This document shows positions 8,018-13,022 of a stretch of 13,022 nucleotides of DNA, piece by piece. The notes beneath the pieces were generated by a model that made no database searches, was not told where the DNA came from, and saw only the letters and a list, made by a program, of their open reading frames with translations. Numbering within the stretch: position 1 is the first letter of the stretch; the number at the start of each line of letters is the position of its first letter. This DNA is from Pseudomonadota bacterium. Its GTDB lineage: Bacteria; Pseudomonadota; Gammaproteobacteria; Burkholderiales; Burkholderiaceae_D. The stretch is taken from NCBI GenBank assembly GCA_023416415.1, contig JAEZHR010000012.1:1-13022 (forward strand), written 5' to 3'. A program made the translations under genes and the position numbers.

Positions 8018-8056
8018 CGATCCATCTCCATTCCGGCGAGACCGGCCAGTTTCCGT

Positions 8057-9472
8057 CTATCCACCCGTCTTGGGCACGCGCAAGGGGACGAACAGCGTAT
8101 TCTGGCCGCGCCGCACCAGCAACGCGGCATTGCCTCCGGTCTTCTTCGCCAGCAAGGATTCGAACTCGGACACATTCTTGACCTGGTTATCGTCCACGCG
8201 CAGGATCAGGTCACCCGGCTGGATGCCGGCGCGTAATGCCGCGCCACTGGCATTCTGCACCACGATGCCATGATCCAGCTTCAGGGCGGCACGCTGCTCG
8301 TCGGGGATGGGGGCGACCTTCAGTCCCACGCTGGCAGTCGCAGCGCCACCGCCACCGCCGCCCTCGCCGGCCGCCGCTTGTTCCTGTTCCGGCGCCTTCA
8401 GCTCGGTCGTGACGATCTTCATCGGAACCCGCTGCCCCTTGCGCCAGACTTCGGCCTGAAGCGTCGTACCCGGCTTGACCTGCGCAACCAGCCGCGCCAG
8501 ATCGGCAGCGGAATCTATCGGCTGATTGTTAAGGGAAAGAAGGATGTCGCCGGCGCGCAGACCGGCCTTGGCTGCCGGCCCGCCCTCTTCCACCATGGCC
8601 ACCAGCGCACCCTGCGGCTTGTCGAGACCGAAGGATGCTGCGAGTTCTCGCGTCAGTTCCTGGACCTGCACGCCGATGCGGCTGCGCGTGACCCGGCCGG
8701 TCGCGCGCAATTGTTCGGCGACATCCATGGCGATATCGATCGGAATGGCGAAGGACAGCCCCATGTAGCCACCAGTGCGGCTGTAGATCAGAGAGTTGAT
8801 GCCGATGACCTGTCCTTGCATGTCGAACAGCGGTCCGCCCGAGTTGCCCGGGTTGACTGCGACATCGGTCTGGATGAAGGGCACATAGCTTTCGTCGGGC
8901 AGCATGCGGCCCTTGGCGCTGACGATGCCGGAAGTCACGCTGTTCTCGAAACCGAACGGCGCCCCGATGGCCGCCACCCACTCACCTGGCTTTAAGGCGT
9001 TCGGGTTGCCGATCTGCACCGTGGGCAGGCCGTTTGCCTCGATCTTCAGCAGCGCGACATCCGTATAGGTGTCGGTACCGAGCACCTTGGCCGAGAATTC
9101 GCGCTTGTCGGTGAGCTTGACCTGGACTTCGTCGGCTTCCGCCACGACATGGGCATTGGTCAGGATGTAGCCGTCCTGCCGGATGATGAAACCCGAGCCC
9201 AGCCCGAACTCCTGGCGCTCGCCCTGTTCCGGAATCTGGCCGAAACGACGGAAGAACTCGTAGAAGGGATCCCCTTCGGCAACTCCGGCACCGTCCGGAG
9301 TGACAGTACGGCTGGCGCTGATGTTCACCACGGCCGGTCCGTGGCGTTCCGTCAACTGTACAAAGTTTGGCAACTGGCCGGTTTGCGGCGGCGACGCCTG
9401 CGATTGCGCCTGAGAAGGTGCCGCAAGGCACAGGGCAAGCAGGACGGCCGGCAGGCGCACAAGGATGGACAC
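8057..9472 (-). CDS. Periplasmic serine endoprotease, DegQ/DegP (HtrA) family
   Basis: A 471-residue trypsin-like protease and chaperone of the cell envelope that degrades misfolded periplasmic proteins. The N-terminus (to about residue 22, ending PSQAQ) is a cleavable signal peptide. The catalytic triad is complete: His108 in TNAHVV, Asp138 in YTDVALLKI and Ser211 in NPGNSGGPL. PDZ domain 1 spans about 255-345 and PDZ 2 about 385-468, joined by a Gly/Ala/Glu linker with six consecutive glycines. The GTG start at 9472 is chosen because AAGGAGA is 5 bases upstream and the signal peptide begins there; the open frame further upstream is not coding-like. Size and two PDZ domains fit DegQ/DegP; MucD-type naming is also possible. 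The AidB-type gene lies 175 bases upstream on the same strand. Confidence 0.95.
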   Translation of the reverse strand: MSILVRLPAVLLALCLAAPSQAQSQASPPQTGQLPNFVQLTERHGPAVVNISASRTVTPDGAGVAEGDPFYEFFRRFGQIPEQGERQEFGLGSGFIIRQDGYILTNAHVVAEADEVQVKLTDKREFSAKVLGTDTYTDVALLKIEANGLPTVQIGNPNALKPGEWVAAIGAPFGFENSVTSGIVSAKGRMLPDESYVPFIQTDVAVNPGNSGGPLFDMQGQVIGINSLIYSRTGGYMGLSFAIPIDIAMDVAEQLRATGRVTRSRIGVQVQELTRELAASFGLDKPQGALVAMVEEGGPAAKAGLRAGDILLSLNNQPIDSAADLARLVAQVKPGTTLQAEVWRKGQRVPMKIVTTELKAPEQEQAAAGEGGGGGGAATASVGLKVAPIPDEQRAALKLDHGIVVQNASGAALRAGIQPGDLILRVDDNQVKNVSEFESLLAKKTGGNAALLVRRGQNTLFVPLRVPKTGG

Positions 9473-9597
9473 GGCATTCTCCTTCGCATGCGGAAAAACG
9501 CCTTCCCAGCAAATTGGATACCAATCCTTGCGCCGGGCGCTGGGGTGGCGCGGCTGCCCCCGATCGCGCAGCGGCGGCATTGCGCCGCCCCCCTGAA

Positions 9598-9613
9598 TTA
9601 CAAACGCTTGTAA
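9598..9613. promoter_or_regulatory. Dyad in the leader of the DegQ-type gene
   Basis: TTACAA-ACGC-TTGTAA is a perfect 6+6 inverted repeat about 125 bases upstream of the protease start. On the - strand it contains TGTAAT, close to a sigma-70 -10 element, with no matching -35 at 16-18 bases. Upstream on that strand AAACTT resembles the -35 of envelope-stress sigma-E promoters, but the expected -10 is not found at the right spacing. It is therefore only a candidate site. Confidence 0.3.
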
Positions 9614-9630
9614 GAAGTTTCGTTGCGAGA

Positions 9631-9646
9631 GGAACGGGATCGTTCC
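9631..9646 (-). terminator. Small hairpin just after the AidB-type gene
   Basis: GGAACG-GGAT-CGTTCC is a perfect 6+6 inverted repeat directly following the TAA stop (9650-9648) of the acyl-CoA dehydrogenase gene on the - strand. The sequence after it is TCTCGC rather than a T run, so it is at best a weak or partial terminator ahead of the protease gene. Confidence 0.3.
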
Positions 9647-9647
9647 G

Positions 9648-11327
9648 TTACGCCACAGGCGGCGCGGCGCGCCGGATGATCGCCGCACAGTCAACGCCGC
9701 GCGGCAGGTTGCCGTAGACCAGTCCGCTCTGGCTGTCGCTCAGGCGGCTGGCGCAGAATGCGTCGGACACTGCGGCCGGCGCATTGCGCAGCAGCAGGCT
9801 GCCCTGCACTGCCAGCGCCATCTTCTCGACGATCGTGCGGGCCCGGTACTCGACCTCGCTGCGGTCGCCAAGCTCGCGCATCAGTCCATTGAGGAAGCGA
9901 TCGAACCGCGCATCCTGACCGGCCGCCAGCCGCACCTCATGCAGGAAGGCTTCGACCGCCTGCGAACTCTGGCTCATCGCGCGCAGCATGTCCAGGCACT
10001 GCACGTTCCCGCTCCCCTCCCAGATTGCATTCACCGGCGATTCGCGCAGCAAGCGCGGCATGATGCTGTCTTCCATCACGCCACTGCCGCCGATGCACTC
10101 CATTGCCTCGTAGGCATGGCCCGGCGTGCGCTTGCAGATCCAGTATTTGCCGACGGCCGTCCCGAGGCGCACCAGCAAGCGTTCGGATTCGTCGTGTTCG
10201 CTCGCATCCAGAGCGCGCGCAATGCGCATTGTCAGCGCCGTGGCGGCCTCGCTCTCGATGACCAGGTCGGCCAGCACGTTCTGCATCAGCGGTTGCTCCG
10301 CCAGCAATCGCCCGAAGGCGGAGCGCTGGGCGCAGTGGTGCAAGGCCTGGGCCGCTGCCTGGCGCATGCCGGAGGAGGAACCGATCATGCAGTCGAAGCG
10401 CGTCATCGCCACCATTTTCAGGATGGTCGCAATGCCGCGCCCTTCTTCACCGATCATCCAGCCCAGCGCCCCACGCAGTTCGGTTTCGGAAGATGCATTG
10501 GCGACGTTGCCCATCTTGTTCTTCAGCCGCTGGACCTGCAGCGGGTTCTTGGTGCCGTCTGGCCGCCAGCGCGGCACGAGGAAGCAGGAAATGCCGCCCT
10601 CGGCCTGTGCCAGCACCAGGAAGATGTCGCACATCGGCGCAGAGACGAAATATTTGTGTCCGACCAGCTGATAAGGCTGCCCCGCGCCGCCGCTGCCGAC
10701 CGGCATGGCGCGCGTGGTGTTGGCCCGCACGTCGGAACCGCCCTGCTTCTCCGTCATCGCCATGCCGACCGTGACCGCCTGCTTCTGGCCGTCCGGCACA
10801 TTGCGGGGGTCGTAAGCCAGCGCAAGGATCTTGTGTTCCCACTGCGCTGCCAGCTCCGGCTGGACCCGTAATGCAGGAATCGCCGCCGACGTCATCGTCA
10901 CCGGACAAATGTGCGCAGCTTCGACCTGACTCATCATGAACATGCGGGCGGCCCGGGCCACATGCGCGCCCGGTTTCGGATCTAGCCAGTGCGATGCATG
11001 CAAACCGTTTTCCAGCGAGATCTGCATCAGCCGGTGATACGCCGGGTGAAATCGCACTTCATCCACGCGGTGCCCGTAGCGGTCGTGCGTATGCAGCACC
11101 GGTTTGTTCTCGTTGGCCTGAAAGCCCAGCTCGATAAGCTCACGTGAGCCGGTCAGCTGGCCGAAGCTGCGCAGGCTGCTTTCCGCCCAAGCGCCACCTT
11201 CGCGCCGCACTGCTTCCTGCAAGGCGACATCGGCATCGTAGAGGTTGTAGTCCTCAAGCGGTCGGGGCTGGTTGCGCACGTCATGGGTTTCCGCGAGAAA
11301 TGAAATATTTTCCGAATAATCAATCAT
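9648..11327 (-). CDS. AidB-type acyl-CoA dehydrogenase family protein
   Basis: A 559-residue flavoprotein whose motifs match AidB closely: MTEKQGGSDVRANTTRA from residue 191, GEEGRGIATILKMVAMTR in the middle, YEAMECIGGSGVMED with Glu410, and RESPVNAIWEGSGN after it. E. coli AidB has 541 residues; it belongs to the Ada alkylation response, binds DNA and FAD, and has weak isovaleryl-CoA dehydrogenase activity. Here no ada, alkA or alkB is in view. Instead a divergent TetR gene stands next to it, a layout more usual for fatty or branched-chain acyl-CoA catabolism. I start at ATG 11327, with GAGGAG about 10 bases upstream; a TTG at 11369 would add 14 residues without a ribosome-binding site. An acyl-CoA substrate or a DNA-protection role are both open. 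Confidence 0.88.
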   Translation of the reverse strand: MIDYSENISFLAETHDVRNQPRPLEDYNLYDADVALQEAVRREGGAWAESSLRSFGQLTGSRELIELGFQANENKPVLHTHDRYGHRVDEVRFHPAYHRLMQISLENGLHASHWLDPKPGAHVARAARMFMMSQVEAAHICPVTMTSAAIPALRVQPELAAQWEHKILALAYDPRNVPDGQKQAVTVGMAMTEKQGGSDVRANTTRAMPVGSGGAGQPYQLVGHKYFVSAPMCDIFLVLAQAEGGISCFLVPRWRPDGTKNPLQVQRLKNKMGNVANASSETELRGALGWMIGEEGRGIATILKMVAMTRFDCMIGSSSGMRQAAAQALHHCAQRSAFGRLLAEQPLMQNVLADLVIESEAATALTMRIARALDASEHDESERLLVRLGTAVGKYWICKRTPGHAYEAMECIGGSGVMEDSIMPRLLRESPVNAIWEGSGNVQCLDMLRAMSQSSQAVEAFLHEVRLAAGQDARFDRFLNGLMRELGDRSEVEYRARTIVEKMALAVQGSLLLRNAPAAVSDAFCASRLSDSQSGLVYGNLPRGVDCAAIIRRAAPPVA

Positions 11328-11391
11328 TTGTCGCCGACTCCTCATGTATTGAATTAATTGTTGAGGCAAAGAATGAATTTACCTTCACTAT

Positions 11392-11427
11392 TTGACGCAG
11401 TAAAGCACGCGTGTCAGAGAGCGTCAA
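11392..11427. promoter_or_regulatory. Concentric palindromes, probable TetR operator
   Basis: Outer arms TTGACGC (11392-11398) and GCGTCAA (11421-11427) are a perfect 7+7 inverted repeat. The palindrome CACGCGTG (11406-11413) has exactly the same centre (between 11409 and 11410). The block overlaps the predicted promoter of the AidB-type gene and ends 7 bases before the predicted -35 of the TetR gene, as expected for a shared operator that represses both. Confidence 0.55.
11399..11427 (-). promoter_or_regulatory. Candidate sigma-70 promoter of the AidB-type gene
   Basis: On the - strand the -35 is TTGACG (11427-11422), the spacer is 17 bases, and the -10 is TTTACT (11404-11399). The match is five of six for -35 and four of six for -10. 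Transcription would begin near 11392, about 65 bases before the ATG at 11327. The -35 coincides with one arm of the operator-like dyad and the start point with the other. Confidence 0.5.
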
Positions 11428-11434
11428 GAGATGC

Positions 11435-11463
11435 TTGTGAGCGCCGCCCTTGCCCGGTACACT
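11435..11463 (+). promoter_or_regulatory. Candidate sigma-70 promoter of the TetR gene
   Basis: TTGTGA (11435-11440), a 17-base spacer and TACACT (11458-11463) form a weak sigma-70-like promoter, four of six bases matching in each box. It would give a leader of roughly 20 bases before ATG 11492. Confidence 0.35.
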
Positions 11464-11491
11464 CGCCGAGATCCATGCCTGATTGCTAACA

Positions 11492-12106
11492 ATGCCCTAC
11501 CGCCCGACCGAGAAAACTGCAGCACGCAAGGCGGAAATCCGCCAGCGCCTACTCGACTGCGCGCTGCATACGGTAGCCACTTCCGGCTTCAGCGGTCTCA
11601 CCATCAGCCACTTGGCGCAGGATGCCGGCATTGCGACAGGTGCAGTCTACAAACACTTCGACTCGAAGGCACAGCTGTGCGCAGAACTCTTTCGCATTGC
11701 CAGTGAGAAAGAACTTGCGGTGGTGCGGGAGAACGCCAATCGGGAGGCCGCACCGGCGCAGCGGCTGCTGGACGCCATTGCCGCCTTTTCGAATCGCGCC
11801 ATCCGCGGGAGGCGCATGGCCTATGCGCTGATCGCAGAGCCAGTCGATGCCGCCGTGGATGAAGAGCGCCTGCGCTATCGGCGTCAGTATGCTGATATCT
11901 TCGAACGGTTGATCGATGAAGGCGTACAGGCTGGAGCCTTCCCCGCGCAGGCGGCTTCCGTCAGCGCCGCAGCGCTGGTCGGGGTCATCTCGGAAGCCCT
12001 GATTGGTCCGCTGGCCGACGCGCAGGCGCTGGAAGAAGACGTGCTGGTCCGTTCGATCCAGTCCTTCTGTCTGCGTGCCGTTGCCGGTCGCGACCTGCCG
12101 GTCTGA
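11492..12106 (+). CDS. TetR-family transcriptional regulator
   Basis: A 204-residue DNA-binding regulator. The N-terminal TetR helix-turn-helix is unmistakable: the helix at about residues 15-31, then GLTISHLAQDAGIATGAVYKH (about 35-55) and FDSKAQL. The C-terminal part (about 75-204) is helical and should hold the ligand pocket and dimer interface; it has no motif that names the ligand. The start is ATG 11492, with a TTG three codons earlier as alternative; neither has a strong Shine-Dalgarno sequence. The gene is divergent from the AidB-type acyl-CoA dehydrogenase across 164 bases that hold the palindromic operator candidate. It probably represses that gene and itself, with an acyl-CoA or related metabolite as inducer; that last point is inference. 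It ends 12 bases before the convergent DUF924 gene. Confidence 0.93.
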   Translation: MPYRPTEKTAARKAEIRQRLLDCALHTVATSGFSGLTISHLAQDAGIATGAVYKHFDSKAQLCAELFRIASEKELAVVRENANREAAPAQRLLDAIAAFSNRAIRGRRMAYALIAEPVDAAVDEERLRYRRQYADIFERLIDEGVQAGAFPAQAASVSAAALVGVISEALIGPLADAQALEEDVLVRSIQSFCLRAVAGRDLPV

Positions 12107-12118
12107 GACCGAGCCCCT

Positions 12119-12718
12119 TCAGAAACCCGAGCCGGGCTGCTGCAGGAACTCCAATTCTTCGTTGGTCGATTCGCGGCCGAGGATGCGATTGCGATGCGGG
12201 AAGCGTCCAAAACGCGCAATGATGTCGAAGTGTCGCCTGGCAAAATCAAGGTAGTTCAGGAACAGGGGCTGGAGCGCGGGCGGCAATTCCGCATGCAGGC
12301 CCTCGAACAGACGCACAGACAGTTCCTGGTCAGCCAGGGACTCCGAATGCTCTAGCGGCAAGTAAAAAAATACGCGTTCAATCGGGCGCAAGCTGCGATC
12401 GGCGCCCTGCTCCAGTCCGGACCGGCACCACGTTCGGGCCAGCGCGTCGTACTCAAAGGCCTGCGGGGTATCGCGAAACATGTTCCGCGGAAACTGGTCG
12501 GTGAGCAGGATCAGGGCCAGCCGGGATCGGGCCTCCTTCAGCCAGCTGTCCAGCCGCCCTTCCACTGCCTGTGCCAGCGTCGGAGCAAAACGCTCACGGA
12601 TGCTTGCGTCAGCCTGCGGATCCTTGTTCCACCACAGCGCCGACTGCTGCGCCGCCACCTGCGTATCCTCAGTCTGCGTTCCGAACCAGAACGCGAGCAC
12701 GCCTTCTGATGTTTCCAT
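12119..12718 (-). CDS. DUF924 family protein
   Basis: A predicted soluble protein of 199 residues of the DUF924 family, function unknown. Landmarks are the N-terminal VLAFWFG (residues 7-13), the central LILLTDQFPRN (about 69-79) leading to FRDTPQAFEYDALA, the FFYLPLEHSES segment, and the C-terminal DIIARFGRFPHRNRILGRESTNEE. All are characteristic and the length is normal (180-200). The family is thought to be all-helical and TPR-like. The ATG at 12718 has GGGAG about 7 bases upstream. The open frame upstream to 12907 is overlapped by the DUF1275 gene and is not used. The start lies 50 bases inside the upstream gene, so the two are probably cotranscribed. Confidence 0.92.
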   Translation of the reverse strand: METSEGVLAFWFGTQTEDTQVAAQQSALWWNKDPQADASIRERFAPTLAQAVEGRLDSWLKEARSRLALILLTDQFPRNMFRDTPQAFEYDALARTWCRSGLEQGADRSLRPIERVFFYLPLEHSESLADQELSVRLFEGLHAELPPALQPLFLNYLDFARRHFDIIARFGRFPHRNRILGRESTNEELEFLQQPGSGF

Positions 12719-13022
12719 CCGTTTCTCCCGTTTGCTTGATCGAGCGTTCGCGTCGGCGCAGCGCGCGACGGCGCAAGAGGCGCCGGTAGGCCGCGACGGC
12801 ATCGTCGACGGCCGGCATGCCCGACAGTGCCACAAGCAGGATTGCCAGCGGCACGGTCGCCAGGTAACCGATATGCTTGAAGCCCAGCGCGCCGGAAATC
12901 CCCCCAAGGAAAAATCCGGCCAGCAAGGCGGTCAGCACGACCAGCCGTTCGCGATTGGCCACCACGCGCAAGCGCGCCGGAGCCGACAATCCATTGCGAT
13001 AGACCAGCTTTCCAAGCTCGAT
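12669..13022 (-). CDS. DUF1275 (YoaK-type) membrane protein, C-terminal part (partial)
   Basis: The frame enters from the right edge of the window and stops at 12671-12669; 117 residues are visible. The first residues, IELGKLVYRNG, match the segment of DUF1275 proteins that follows the conserved 'TG..TD.G' loop. Two hydrophobic helices follow (about residues 33-52 and 57-76), with AGFFLGGISGALGF in the first, as in the last helices of this six-helix inner-membrane family. The tail is unusually basic (RRLLRRRALRRRERSIKQ) and extends 50 bases into the following DUF924 gene in another frame. Family function is unknown. The N-terminal half and the start lie outside the window. Confidence 0.8.
   Translation of the reverse strand: MELGKLVYRNGLSAPARLRVVANRERLVVLTALLAGFFLGGISGALGFKHIGYLATVPLAILLVALSGMPAVDDAVAAYRRLLRRRALRRRERSIKQTGETDGNIRRRARVLVRNAD

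Noticed and set aside
9939..10871. A 310-codon open frame on the + strand inside the AidB-type gene.
   Set aside because: It is the shadow of a well-conserved acyl-CoA dehydrogenase. The predicted product has no recognisable motif and is rich in Arg/His/Ala.

Overview
The window is GC-rich (roughly 60-65% by eye) with short intergenic gaps, ATGA-type stop/start overlaps and G/C-rich third codon positions. The gene families suggest a proteobacterium, most likely a betaproteobacterium (Rhodocyclales or Burkholderiales type). That placement is inferred from gene flavour, not from any marker gene. I see no rRNA, tRNA, CRISPR array, insertion sequence or phage gene.

Region 1 (1-3956, + strand) is the 3' part of a seven-gene mrp/mnh operon for a multisubunit Na+(K+)/H+ antiporter. 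It holds the end of mrpA, then complete mrpB, C, D, E, F and G, each start overlapping the previous stop by a few bases. MrpE lacks the usual N-terminal membrane part. MrpG carries an extra C-terminal domain of about 155 residues that resembles a universal stress protein (USP). The operon ends at a strong hairpin (4060-4096) shared with the convergent next gene.

Region 2 (4097-5782, - strand) has an orphan permease of the ACR3/SBF superfamily starting at a TTG codon, an AT-rich intergenic stretch with inverted repeats, a possible 49-codon small gene or gene remnant, and a pterin-4a-carbinolamine dehydratase.

Region 3 (5783-7967) is a roughly 370-base intergenic stretch with dyads, then on the + strand a phosphinothricin-acetyltransferase-like GNAT enzyme and a zinc-dependent alcohol/formaldehyde-type dehydrogenase. 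A hairpin separates the latter from the convergent next gene.

Region 4 (8057-11327, - strand) holds a periplasmic DegQ/HtrA-type serine protease with two PDZ domains and, upstream of it, an AidB-type acyl-CoA dehydrogenase. A TetR-family regulator (11492-12106, + strand) is divergent from the AidB-type gene. The 164-base gap between them carries a concentric palindrome set that overlaps a plausible promoter of the dehydrogenase gene, so local repression by the TetR protein is the natural model.

Region 5 (12119-13022, - strand) is a DUF924 gene overlapped for 50 bases by the 3' end of a DUF1275 (YoaK-type) membrane protein gene that runs off the window.

Most of the window is ordinary housekeeping or accessory metabolism. 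I did not find an undescribed multi-gene system. The observations I would look at again are the MrpG-USP fusion, the TetR/AidB operator and the small unexplained reading frame beside the pterin dehydratase.
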